Positions 6,690 to 14,977 of a stretch of DNA of 32,231 nt are shown piece after piece; the first letter of the stretch is position 1, and each line of letters opens with the position of its first letter. Under the pieces are notes generated by a model that was given only the letters and a program-made list of their open reading frames with translations, searched no databases and was not told the DNA's origin. The position numbers and the translations under genes were made by a program. Origin of the DNA: JAKVCB01 sp963578605 (GTDB lineage: Bacteria > Planctomycetota > Planctomycetia > Pirellulales > Lacipirellulaceae). The DNA is taken from assembly GCA_963578605.1 (NCBI GenBank), contig CAUZEA010000069.1:1-32231 (forward strand), given 5' to 3'.

Positions 6690-7409
6690 GTGGACCGACT
6701 TGCTCCAGCTCGCCGTTCCCCAGGAAAACCACCAGGCTTCCAGAATTGGAGGTCGTTGCTGTTCTTGCATTGGGAAGTGCCTGTTGACCAGTTGAGAGCC
6801 TGTGTTCCCGACTCCCTCTCGTTGGATCTCTACGAGGGAAAATCCTTGATGGGAGTGGTGCCTTTGGTCATGCGAGATATCCGGCCCCGCTGGTGGCCCG
6901 CGTTCGCGGCGATCAATTTTCTGGAAACCAATGTTCGCACTTATGTCCATTGCGGGGGTGAACCGGGCGTCTATTTCATGTCGTTGGACGCGAATTCTCA
7001 TCTCGGAGTTTGGGGCGGAAGAATGGGTTGGGGGCTACCGTATCACTTTGCCAAAATGAAATTCACGGCAGGGGAACACCAACATATGTATCAGGTACAA
7101 CCCGTGCGACAGCCAGCCACGTTTTCAACCCGTTACCAGATCGGTGATCCCCTTGGGCCCTCGCAGCTCGATACGCTCCAGCACTTTTTGCTAGAACGTT
7201 ATTTGCTGTTTGTCGAGCGTCAGGGTCAGGTGTGGCGTGGCCAAGTGCATCACCGCCCCTATCCCGTTCAAAAGGTCGAGGTCACCGAAGTTTCGGACTC
7301 CTTGATCCAAGCGGCGGGAATCGAGTCGATCGACGAAAATCCTGTCTGTGCCCATTATTCACCCGGCGTCGACGTCGAGATCATGGATCTCCGACGTGCC
7401 GGTACTTAG
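6690..7409 (+). CDS. DUF2071 (YqjF-like) family protein
   Basis: This is a 239-residue protein of an uncharacterised soluble family. The family pattern is clear: WRSLLFLHWEVPVDQLRACV near the start, then SLMGVVPLVMRDIRPRW, NVRTYVHCGGEPGVYF, SLDANSHLG and the C-terminal HHRPYPVQ. The length matches the family (about 230-250). The start used is the GTG at 6690, with an AAGGAT-like site 10-15 bp upstream; no in-frame ATG lies early enough to keep the conserved N-terminus. The next gene, an acetyltransferase, starts 68 bp after its stop on the same strand, so the two may be co-transcribed. The molecular function is not known. Confidence 0.82.
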   Translation: MDRLAPARRSPGKPPGFQNWRSLLFLHWEVPVDQLRACVPDSLSLDLYEGKSLMGVVPLVMRDIRPRWWPAFAAINFLETNVRTYVHCGGEPGVYFMSLDANSHLGVWGGRMGWGLPYHFAKMKFTAGEHQHMYQVQPVRQPATFSTRYQIGDPLGPSQLDTLQHFLLERYLLFVERQGQVWRGQVHHRPYPVQKVEVTEVSDSLIQAAGIESIDENPVCAHYSPGVDVEIMDLRRAGT

Positions 7410-7477
7410 CTGACCGTGCGATTCCAGGTGCGGCCACCAGCGCAGCTGATGACGAAACGACCCACCCCGCAATTGTC

Positions 7478-8440
7478 ATGAAATACGACGTACCGTTGGA
7501 CAAACTGCTTGCTGAACAGCTGTTTACATTATGGGCATCGATCTTTTCAGATGCTCCGGATGTCACCCACGACGTCTATCTGGGGAGCGAAAATGAACAC
7601 AACCACTGCACCGTGTTTTTGGAAAATCGCGATGAGCTGGTGGTAGCCGCCTGTAGCACATTACAACCACGGGCACTTTCCCGGTTGGGAAGCCTGGGTG
7701 AGGTAGCGACAGATCCAAAGTTTCGTGATCAGGGTTTGGCAACCAAACTTTGTACTGAGGTGCTCACCGAGTTCCGCGCTCGATGCGGCGAAGTGCTATT
7801 TCTCGGCACACGGTTTAACCCTACGGCATTTCGTATTTATCATCGGCTCGGGTGGCGAAGGCTGACCTGCAGCACGGTAATGGCCAACATCACCAGTGGC
7901 AAATCACCTGAGGATTTTCTGGTCGAACACTTCCGCGTAGCCGGTGGTGTCACGATTGACGAAGCAACTCCGTCACTCCGGGTTCCCATCATCCCACTCC
8001 TGCTGGCTCCACATAACTGGCAGGTATTGGACGCAAATGCCGCCATGGTTTCGACGCGTCACGAGATACAGATTTCCTGCAACGGACTTTACCGACGCTA
8101 CCTGGCCGCGGTCGGCGGCGATCAAGGCCAATGGTTCGCCGCTCGCACCGACGACGGCCGCTGCGTAGGGCTGTCAACTGCCAGGCTGCTCGACGATGGC
8201 GGCTGCCAGGTCGACGGCTTCGCACACCACCGATTTTTGACCTGCTGGTCAGAACTGATCCAAGCCGCAATCGATTGGGGAGAATTGCACGCCGCCAGTG
8301 GCTGCTGTGCGGTGCTGTCGGTCGAAGATGAAGAAAAACTGGAGTTTTTCCAGTCGCTCGGTTTCAAGCTGGGAAAATTGTGTGAGGATTTCGAGATAGG
8401 GGGCCGAAAGATCGCGGCGGTCAAACTGGAAAGAGGGTGA
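7478..8440 (+). CDS. GNAT-family N-acetyltransferase, probably two tandem GNAT domains
   Basis: The protein has 320 residues from the ATG at 7478. The N-terminal domain shows GNAT motif A: GEVATDPKFRDQGLATKL (from residue 74; acetyl-CoA-binding RDQGLA at 83-88), and motif B NPTAFRIYHRLGWRRL. The C-terminal half repeats the layout more weakly: ARTDDGRCVGLSTARLLDDG as the central strand pair, VDGFAHHRFLTCWSELIQAA as a degenerate motif A and EEKLEFFQSLGFKLGK as motif B. A second, possibly inactive GNAT fold is therefore inferred. The open frame extends upstream to 7232 but that part overlaps the DUF2071 gene and is not protein-like. No good ribosome binding site precedes the chosen ATG. The substrate is unknown. 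Confidence 0.78.
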   Translation: MKYDVPLDKLLAEQLFTLWASIFSDAPDVTHDVYLGSENEHNHCTVFLENRDELVVAACSTLQPRALSRLGSLGEVATDPKFRDQGLATKLCTEVLTEFRARCGEVLFLGTRFNPTAFRIYHRLGWRRLTCSTVMANITSGKSPEDFLVEHFRVAGGVTIDEATPSLRVPIIPLLLAPHNWQVLDANAAMVSTRHEIQISCNGLYRRYLAAVGGDQGQWFAARTDDGRCVGLSTARLLDDGGCQVDGFAHHRFLTCWSELIQAAIDWGELHAASGCCAVLSVEDEEKLEFFQSLGFKLGKLCEDFEIGGRKIAAVKLERG

Positions 8441-8653
8441 CGCAATTTCCGCGTGCCCCCGTGGAGGGAACTGCCTAACAGAACAACCGATAGAAACAGA
8501 CGTTGCCGGATTACCCCAAGGCGACGTCCTCATGCTCGAAGCAATTGGAGCCCAAAACCGTCCGCACACACCCCCACTGCCAACCATTGGGAAGCCTGGC
8601 GTGAAATGGTGACGTCGTCGCTTGTCATCGCGGTTAACCCGCGGGGTCAATCT

Positions 8654-10336
8654 TTATGGAGCGGGCTCGGCTGCATCCAAATCGACACCGTAATCCCGAA
8701 GTGCACCGGCCTTGGTGATGTAACCATGGCGAAGATCATCGGCCAGCAACGCATGGGGACGCTGGCTGGGATCACCAAAACCGCCGCCCCCAGCTTCGAT
8801 CAGCGTAATTCGATCTCCCGGGGCGAGCTCGTAGTGACCCTTGGGATGGATCGTCTCGCCGTTGACACAATGCTCGCGAGGACGACCTGGGTTCCCCCCA
8901 AGCAGCCCGATCGCAGGGAATTCCGTGCGACTAGCCATGGAAAAGATACTCATAGGGTGACCCGTGTCATTGCGAATGGTAACTTCCTGCCCAACACCAC
9001 CACGGGCCTTTCCCGGACCGCCGGAGTCCGGGAGCAGTCGTCGATGCTCGACAGTCGTTCCGGTCAGGGTCTCCCACAGCTCGGTCGACACCACGGCCAT
9101 ATTGGATGGGCCGGGGGTGGTAGCCAGTCCGTCATAATCCTGCAATGCACCAAACCCTCCCGAGGCAAAATAAATCGTGGTGATGCCCCGCCCGTTCGAG
9201 TGCGTTCCCTGAAAAGTCATCAGATCCATCATGCCGCAATCGGCTTGTACTCGGTCGGGAGCTGCCTCGACGAGTGCGCCGAAAAGCAGCGGTGTGACAA
9301 AATGCCCGACGACGTGCCGTCCCCCCGTCGGCGAGGGCGACTCGGCGTTGAGCAAGCACCGCGCGGGGGCCACCACGTGCACCGGCACAACCGACCCACT
9401 GTTGTTGGGCAATTCAGGCACGGTCATGCATTTTACGGTGTAGAGTGACATGGCCTTCGTGTAGCAAAAGGGCACATTGATACCCCGCCGCACGCTGGGA
9501 GACGTCCCGGAAAAATCGATGGATATCGAGTCACCCGAGATGGTCGCTTCGCAAGCGAGCGTCAGTGGCCCGTCGATACCTTCGATCTGGATCGAGTTTT
9601 GGTAGGCACCGTCGCACATGGCGCCGATGGCTTCGCGGGTTGCCTGTTCGGAATGTAACCGGATAGCCGCTGACAAACCCTCCAAATCAGACAGGCCATA
9701 TTCGTCCATGAAATCCAGTAGCATCCGCCCGCCCACCTCATTGCAAGTCACATTCGCAAAGAGGTCACCCAGAACCTCTTCGGGAGTCCGCACGTTTGTG
9801 GAGATGAGGTCGACGATGAAGTCGTTGCGAACCCCACCTTCGAGTAATTTGCAGATCGGCAGCCGTAACCCTTCATGATAGACCTCGGTTGCGGTCGCCC
9901 CGAATCCGAGCCCCCCAACGTCGGGTAAATGGGTGATACTCAAGGTGTAGGCGATGATTTTTCCCTTCCGAAACACGGGGCGCATCACGTTGATGTCGAA
10001 CATGTGGCCGGTACCAATCCAGGGATCGTTGGATATGACAACATCGCCAGGTTTCAGGGTCTCCGGCGGGAACCGCTGGAGAAAGTGCCGCAGGGTATGC
10101 GGCGCGGTTCCCATGAAAACAGGTACGCTGTAGGTCCCCTGCGCCAGAAGCTGACCGTTGGAATCCATGATGGCTACCGTCAGGTCATAACTTTCCGAAA
10201 CGATAGTGGAAAAAGAGGTCCGCATCAGAGTCGAGACGATTTCGTCGGCAATGGATACCAACCGGCCCCACATGATACTGAGGTCTACAGCATCAATGGC
10301 AGGACGCAAGTTGCCGGATTCGGGATGGTTGCTCAT
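8654..10336 (-). CDS. hyuB: Hydantoinase B / oxoprolinase family, ATP-dependent hydrolase small subunit
   Basis: The HyuB/HydB subunit works with HyuA in ATP-dependent opening of a cyclic amide (N-methylhydantoin, 5-oxoproline, hydantoin) or in acetone/acetophenone carboxylation. The 560 residues match the family. Visible signatures are MRTSFSTIVSESYDLTVAI near residue 40, DSNGQLLAQGTYSVPVFMG, PGDVVISNDPWIGTGHMFDI, ITHLPDVGGLGFGATATEVY, EGLRLPICKL, the central SIDFSGTSPSVRRGINVPF and the C-terminal LPDSGGPGKARGGVGQEV followed by GGGGFGDPSQR. Its ATG overlaps the TGA of hyuA (ATGA at 10333-10336), indicating translational coupling in a two-gene operon transcribed leftward. The sequence does not reveal the substrate. 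Confidence 0.92.
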   Translation of the reverse strand: MSNHPESGNLRPAIDAVDLSIMWGRLVSIADEIVSTLMRTSFSTIVSESYDLTVAIMDSNGQLLAQGTYSVPVFMGTAPHTLRHFLQRFPPETLKPGDVVISNDPWIGTGHMFDINVMRPVFRKGKIIAYTLSITHLPDVGGLGFGATATEVYHEGLRLPICKLLEGGVRNDFIVDLISTNVRTPEEVLGDLFANVTCNEVGGRMLLDFMDEYGLSDLEGLSAAIRLHSEQATREAIGAMCDGAYQNSIQIEGIDGPLTLACEATISGDSISIDFSGTSPSVRRGINVPFCYTKAMSLYTVKCMTVPELPNNSGSVVPVHVVAPARCLLNAESPSPTGGRHVVGHFVTPLLFGALVEAAPDRVQADCGMMDLMTFQGTHSNGRGITTIYFASGGFGALQDYDGLATTPGPSNMAVVSTELWETLTGTTVEHRRLLPDSGGPGKARGGVGQEVTIRNDTGHPMSIFSMASRTEFPAIGLLGGNPGRPREHCVNGETIHPKGHYELAPGDRITLIEAGGGGFGDPSQRPHALLADDLRHGYITKAGALRDYGVDLDAAEPAP

Positions 10337-12465
10337 TTTTCCACGTGCTGATTTGCGATTGTCGGTAAGCTGGTTTCTCCCAACTCCGCGACCAGGTTCA
10401 AATAATGATCCACCGTGACCACGTCGCCCGGCCCGATGACCATCGTCGATTCTCGTTCTTCGATCAGGGCAGGACCTTCCAGGCGCGAAGCGGCGGGCAG
10501 CAAGTAACGATTGTAGACCGGGCAGTCAACGTAGTTGTCGCCTTCCGGAAAATAGGCGGGTCGGGTGCCCTTCAACGCCTTGCTCACGTCACTTGACTGC
10601 TGGCTTTCAACGCTGTAACCAGCCATTATTTTCGGCTTTGGTCCTCGGGCCTCGACCTTCCAGGTGGTGATCTCCAGTGGCGATTCGATCAGGCTGAACG
10701 CGTAAACGGTTTCGTAACGCTCAGCGAAAAGGCTGGTCAGGTCGTGGAAGATGGTGGAACGATCGGAGCGATCGGGCAGAGTAACTTCGAGGGCATACCC
10801 CTGCCCATGGTAGCGCATGTCGAGTCGATATTCGAGCGTGATTTGCTCGCGCGGGACCCCAGCATCGCGCAACGGTGCAACGGCACGCTCGACCAAAGGT
10901 GCAAAGGCACCTTCGAATTGCGTCGCGTCCAGCTCGTCAACAAAACAGTGCTGTGCCTGAACGATTTCAAATGCAAGTGGGCTGGCAAGTAATCCGAGAG
11001 CCGACATCACACCCGCTCCGACCGGAAATATCGCACGCGGAATCTTGAGCTTGGATGCGATGCGGAGCGCGTGAAGTGGACCCGATCCACCAAACGCCAC
11101 CATCGAGCATTTTCGATAATCAAAACCGCGTTCCGATGCATGAATTCTAAATGCCCGGGCAACGTCCTCGTTCACGATGTCGTGGATACCCCAGGCGGCC
11201 CGCGCCAGCGAAAGCTGCAGCGGCTCCGCCACGCGGGCGTTTGTCAGCTCTTTGGCCGCGGTGACTTCCAATTTGATTTCTCCACCCAGGAAGAAATCGG
11301 GGTCGAGATAACCGAGGATGAGATTGGCGTCGGTGAGGGTAGGTGCGTCTCCACCTCGCCCGTAGCAGATCGGGCCCGGATCTGCACCTGCGCTGCGAGG
11401 CCCGACTGCCAGAAGTCCGCGCTGATCAAGCTGGGCAATACTGCCACCACCGGCGCCGATTTCGATCATGTCGATGACCGGGATTTTTGCGGGCAGCCCA
11501 CTCCCGCGCTTGAATTGGTGCACCCGTGCCACCTCCATTTGGTACGCCTTGACCGGCTTTCCGCCCTGGACCAGCGCACCCTTGGCCGTCGTCCCTCCCA
11601 TGTCGAAGGAGAGCAACTCAGGGAGTGTTAACGTTGCGCCGTGAAAGGCCGACATCAGTACCCCGGCGGCCGGTCCAGACTCGAGCATTCTTGACGGAAA
11701 AGCGCGGGCTGTCTCCGTCGTGACCGTCCCCCCGCTCGAGGTCATGATATAGAAGTTGCCGACCAGTCCCAGCTCTGCCAGAGCCGATTCAATGCGCTGG
11801 AGGTATTGGTCGAACATCGGCTGGGTGTACGCATTGATGCAGGTTGTTGTCCAACGTGCAAACTCGCGGAGATCGGGGAAAACCTCTGCCGAAGTAGAAA
11901 TGAAAAGATCCGGGTACTGTGCGGCTGCCAGGCGCCGGATGGCCAGCTCGTGACTGGGATTGGCATATGAGTGCAACAGGCAGACTGCCAGGGATTCGAT
12001 CCCCTCCTCCTCAACCAGATGGGTCACGGCGGCGCGGACCTTCTCCTCGTCCAGCGGAATTTCCACAGTGCCGTCGTAGCGACATCGCTCTGATACTTCC
12101 ATGCGGCGCCAACGTGGAATCAGCGGCTCGGGAAACACCAACCGTAGATCAAAGAGGTCGTACCGTTTCTCTTCCCTCATATCGAGCGCATCGGCGAAAC
12201 CCGCGGTGGTGATCATACCGGATTTGGCACCCTTGCGCTCGATAATCGCGTTGGTCACCAGCGTTGTACCGTGGACAATCGCCGCGATCGACTCGATGTC
12301 AACCCGCTCGCGCCCAAGGAGATCACGAATCCCATCCAACACGGCGCGCGAGGGATCATCCGGCGTGGTGAGCTGCTTGTGGACCGCGAGCTGGCCGGAG
12401 TCTTCGTTCAGGAGAGCGAAGTCCGTAAATGTGCCGCCGATGTCTACGCCTAATCGATATGTCAT
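10333..12465 (-). CDS. hyuA: Hydantoinase A / oxoprolinase family, ATP-dependent large subunit
   Basis: This is the ATP-binding partner of HyuB, an actin-like ATPase-fold enzyme. The 710 residues match the family (680-720). The N-terminus has the phosphate-binding DIGGTFTDFALLNEDSG (from residue 8), then VHGTTLVTNAIIERKGA. The middle has SSGGTVTTETARAFPSRML, ESGPAAGVL, LSFDMGGTTAKGALV and the EIGAGGGSIAQLD loop. Next come GPRSAGADPGPICYGRGG, TLTDANLILGYLDP and VAFGGSGPLHALRIA. It is the first gene of the leftward hyuAB pair. The gene is divergent from the Tat-type isomerase gene at 12644, and the 178 bp between them must hold both promoters. Related acetone carboxylase or caprolactamase subunits cannot be excluded. 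Confidence 0.92.
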   Translation of the reverse strand: MTYRLGVDIGGTFTDFALLNEDSGQLAVHKQLTTPDDPSRAVLDGIRDLLGRERVDIESIAAIVHGTTLVTNAIIERKGAKSGMITTAGFADALDMREEKRYDLFDLRLVFPEPLIPRWRRMEVSERCRYDGTVEIPLDEEKVRAAVTHLVEEEGIESLAVCLLHSYANPSHELAIRRLAAAQYPDLFISTSAEVFPDLREFARWTTTCINAYTQPMFDQYLQRIESALAELGLVGNFYIMTSSGGTVTTETARAFPSRMLESGPAAGVLMSAFHGATLTLPELLSFDMGGTTAKGALVQGGKPVKAYQMEVARVHQFKRGSGLPAKIPVIDMIEIGAGGGSIAQLDQRGLLAVGPRSAGADPGPICYGRGGDAPTLTDANLILGYLDPDFFLGGEIKLEVTAAKELTNARVAEPLQLSLARAAWGIHDIVNEDVARAFRIHASERGFDYRKCSMVAFGGSGPLHALRIASKLKIPRAIFPVGAGVMSALGLLASPLAFEIVQAQHCFVDELDATQFEGAFAPLVERAVAPLRDAGVPREQITLEYRLDMRYHGQGYALEVTLPDRSDRSTIFHDLTSLFAERYETVYAFSLIESPLEITTWKVEARGPKPKIMAGYSVESQQSSDVSKALKGTRPAYFPEGDNYVDCPVYNRYLLPAASRLEGPALIEERESTMVIGPGDVVTVDHYLNLVAELGETSLPTIANQHVEK

Positions 12466-12488
12466 CGATTCAACTTGTCAACTCAAAC

Positions 12489-12516
12489 TTGGAATTGCTG
12501 GAACGTTGTGTACAAT
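12489..12516 (+). promoter_or_regulatory. Possible sigma70-type promoter for the isomerase gene
   Basis: TTGGAA (12489-12494) and TACAAT (12511-12516) are separated by 16 bp, in the 178 bp gap between the divergent hyuA and isomerase genes. Both boxes resemble the -35 and -10 consensus. This was found by eye and planctomycete promoters are poorly defined. Confidence 0.35.
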
Positions 12517-12632
12517 TTATTCGGTTGGGTCATCTGTATCAAACCGCGATTTATATCAAACTGCTGATCCCGCCAAGGTGCGGTGCGTGTTTAGTGGCGG
12601 CGTTTCAAACAGGTGCGGGGAGTCAGTTTACC

Positions 12633-12637
12633 AGGAG
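12633..12637 (+). promoter_or_regulatory. Ribosome binding site deciding the isomerase start
   Basis: AGGAG lies 6 bp before the ATG at 12644, which begins the twin-arginine leader. It is the basis for rejecting the much longer upstream frame. Confidence 0.75.
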
Positions 12638-12643
12638 CAACTC

Positions 12644-13516
12644 ATGAATCAGGTTTCACGGCGATATTTTCTGGAGCATGCTGCGGCCGCTGCAATGATC
12701 ACAAGTTTCTCGAATCGATTCGCCAGTTGCATGGCCGGCACAGTCCAACCGCACGCACACGGGCGAATCCGAAAAGCTGTCAAATATCATATGATTAAGG
12801 AAAATCTGTCGGTGCTGGGGAAATTCCAGCTACTGGCGGACCTCGGTTTTGAGGGAACCGAAATACATGTCACGACAAAGATCGACCGAAACGAAGTCCG
12901 CAAAGCCATCGATGCAACGGGTGTTGTCGTGCATGGATTTCTCAACAGTACCAATCCTGACCTGAAGAACGCCATCGACAACGCGAAGTTCTACGGAGCG
13001 ACAAGCGTATTGGTCGTTGCGGGTAAAGTCAACAAGGACCATCCATACGATACCGTTTATCGCGAACAGCAACAGCGGATCCAGGCAGCAGCACCGTATG
13101 CTGAGCAACATGGCATCCAGTTACTGGTCGAAAATGTGTGGAACAATTTTCTGCTGAGTCCGCTGGAGATGGCTCGCTTTGTCGACGAGCTCCAGAGCCC
13201 GGCTGTGGGTGTCTACTTCGACGTCGGCAACGTGGTACGATTTGGATGGCCCGAACAGTGGATCCGGATTCTCGGCCCGCGGATTGTGAAACTGGACATC
13301 AAGGAATACAGCCGTAAAAAGCAGAAAGATGAAGGCCTTTGGAAAGGATTTCAAGTGAAAATTGGCGACGGCGATTGTGACTGGCCCGCCGTGCGAGCGG
13401 CATTGGCCGACATCGGCTATACTTCCGGTTGGGCAACGGCCGAGGTTCCCGGCGGAGACCGCCAGCGGTTGGCCGACATCTCCCAACGCATGGATCAGGT
13501 CCTGCTAACGACGTGA
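12644..13516 (+). CDS. Tat-type sugar phosphate isomerase/epimerase family (TIM barrel, AP-endonuclease 2 fold)
   Basis: The 290-residue protein is of the xylose-isomerase-like TIM-barrel family that includes hydroxypyruvate isomerase and ribulose/xylulose 3-epimerases. The start at 12644 is fixed by AGGAG 6 bp upstream; the longer open frame reaching back to 12101 crosses the hyuA gene and is not used. The N-terminus SRRYFLEHAAAAAMIT is a twin-arginine-like signal, so export is likely. Barrel markers are the LADLGFEGTEIHVTTK strand, a metal-ligand Glu in QLLVENVWNN, the YFDVGNVVRFG motif, VKLDIKEYS, and the final Glu in WATAEVPGGD. The gene is followed 129 bp later, on the same strand, by a Tat-type Gfo/Idh/MocA protein. 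Exported isomerases of this type are common in planctomycetes; the substrate is unknown. Confidence 0.82.
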   Translation: MNQVSRRYFLEHAAAAAMITSFSNRFASCMAGTVQPHAHGRIRKAVKYHMIKENLSVLGKFQLLADLGFEGTEIHVTTKIDRNEVRKAIDATGVVVHGFLNSTNPDLKNAIDNAKFYGATSVLVVAGKVNKDHPYDTVYREQQQRIQAAAPYAEQHGIQLLVENVWNNFLLSPLEMARFVDELQSPAVGVYFDVGNVVRFGWPEQWIRILGPRIVKLDIKEYSRKKQKDEGLWKGFQVKIGDGDCDWPAVRAALADIGYTSGWATAEVPGGDRQRLADISQRMDQVLLTT

Positions 13517-13645
13517 CCTCACACCATCCGATTGGAAAAACAGGGCGTTTGGCCCTTCCCCCCAATGGGAAAGGCGGACAAATACTCGAATCGATGATCC
13601 CGACATCTCCCTCCTGGCTCTCCTGCAAACCGACGAGCGATTTCC

Positions 13646-14977
13646 ATGCAGAAAAACGAAAAGCACAACTCTGACCAGTACACCTCGCGGCGCAAATTTA
13701 TCAAAAACACGGCGACCGCCGCCGTGACTGCAAAGCTGGCGCTCGGTTCTAAATTTGCGCAAACAGCGCACGCCGCGGGTTCCGATACGTTAAAAGTTGG
13801 CCTCGTCGGATGTGGAGGACGTGGACGGGGTGCGGCGATTCAGGCGCTCAAGGCCGATCCCCACACCCAACTGGTGGCACTGGGTGATGCGTTTGACGAT
13901 CAGATCAAATCGTGTTTAAAAATCTTAAAGCGACACGCTGGTGATCTTGCCGGTCGTATCGACGCGCCAAAGGAACGATGCTTTGTCGGCTTCGATGCTT
14001 ACCAGGGGGTCCTCGACAGCGGCATCGATGTGGTGCTGCTCGCTGCACCGCCCCATTTTCGACCACAGCATCTACAGGCCAGCGTTGACGCCGGGATCCA
14101 CGTCTTCGCCGAAAAGCCGGTCGCCGTAGATCCGGCTGGAGTGAAGAAGGTGCAAGCCGCGTGTGACGAGGCCAAGCAAAAAGGTCTGGCTGTCGTTTCG
14201 GGATTGTGCTGGCGGTATAATATGGTTGCCCGCGCGGCAATACAGCAAATTCACGATGGAGCCATCGGCCGCATCACTGCCATGCACTCGGCTTACAACG
14301 CAGATCGGCCGGGCAAAGAATGGCCAATGCGGCGCGAAGAGCATTGGGGTGACATGGAATGGCAACTCCGCAACTGGTACTGGTTCACCTGGCTATCAGG
14401 CGACCACATTGTCGAGCAGGCGATCCACAGTATGGATAAAGCGGCCTGGGCCATGCACGACGAACCACCTGTTTCGGCGGTCAGCCTGGGTGGCATGCAG
14501 GCACGCAGTGGACCAGAACTCGGCACAATTTTCGATCATCATGCGGTCGTCTATGAACACGCCAGTGGTCTGAAGCATTTTCATCATTGTCGCCAACAAC
14601 CCGGTTGCTCGAATGATGTCTCCTGCAACATCATCGGCACCGAGGGAGTGTGTCACGTCGAAAAGGGGATGATTCAGGACCACGACGGCAACGTCACGTG
14701 GGAGTATTCCGGTCCCAAAGGGCGGCAGATGCACCAGGCCGAACAGGACGAGTTGTTTGCCAGCATCCGTGCCGGCAAGCCAGTTAACAACGGCGACGTT
14801 ATGTCCAAGAGCACCATGCTGGCAATCCTCGGACGTTTGGCCAGCTACACCGGCAAGAAAATCACCTGGGAACAGGCGACCAACTTGGCAGAAGACCTTT
14901 CGCCCCCACGCTACGATTGGGACGTGGCCGTCGAAGTTCCTCCAATAGCTCGGCCGGGAGTGTCAACTCTCAGCTAG
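13646..14977 (+). CDS. Tat-exported Gfo/Idh/MocA family oxidoreductase
   Basis: This is a 443-residue NAD(P)-dependent sugar-type dehydrogenase. The leader has a classical twin-arginine motif TSRRKFIKNTATAAVTAKL followed by an Ala-rich stretch ending near HAAG. The Rossmann fold follows: KVGLVGCGGRGRGAAIQAL (about residues 51-69), DVVLLAAPPHFRPQHLQASV and the lysine-bearing FAEKPVAVDP motif. The C-terminal alpha/beta domain includes RYNMVARAAIQQIHDGAIG, WYWFTWLSGDHIVEQAIHSM (probable catalytic His region) and a final ITWEQATNL. Exported proteins of this type are a hallmark of planctomycetes and verrucomicrobia and are thought to bind their cofactor before folded export. The gene probably acts with the upstream isomerase. 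Its TAG stop overlaps the stop of the convergent gene. Confidence 0.88.
   Translation: MQKNEKHNSDQYTSRRKFIKNTATAAVTAKLALGSKFAQTAHAAGSDTLKVGLVGCGGRGRGAAIQALKADPHTQLVALGDAFDDQIKSCLKILKRHAGDLAGRIDAPKERCFVGFDAYQGVLDSGIDVVLLAAPPHFRPQHLQASVDAGIHVFAEKPVAVDPAGVKKVQAACDEAKQKGLAVVSGLCWRYNMVARAAIQQIHDGAIGRITAMHSAYNADRPGKEWPMRREEHWGDMEWQLRNWYWFTWLSGDHIVEQAIHSMDKAAWAMHDEPPVSAVSLGGMQARSGPELGTIFDHHAVVYEHASGLKHFHHCRQQPGCSNDVSCNIIGTEGVCHVEKGMIQDHDGNVTWEYSGPKGRQMHQAEQDELFASIRAGKPVNNGDVMSKSTMLAILGRLASYTGKKITWEQATNLAEDLSPPRYDWDVAVEVPPIARPGVSTLS

Noticed and set aside
8453..9448. 331-codon plus-strand open frame opposite hyuB
   Set aside because: It has no family similarity, lies almost wholly antisense to the well-conserved hyuB, and its composition (many His, Arg, Thr) is typical of a shadow frame.
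12101..12643. Upstream extension of the isomerase frame (181 extra codons)
   Set aside because: It runs antisense to the conserved N-terminus of hyuA, and a good ribosome binding site plus Tat leader mark the start at 12644.
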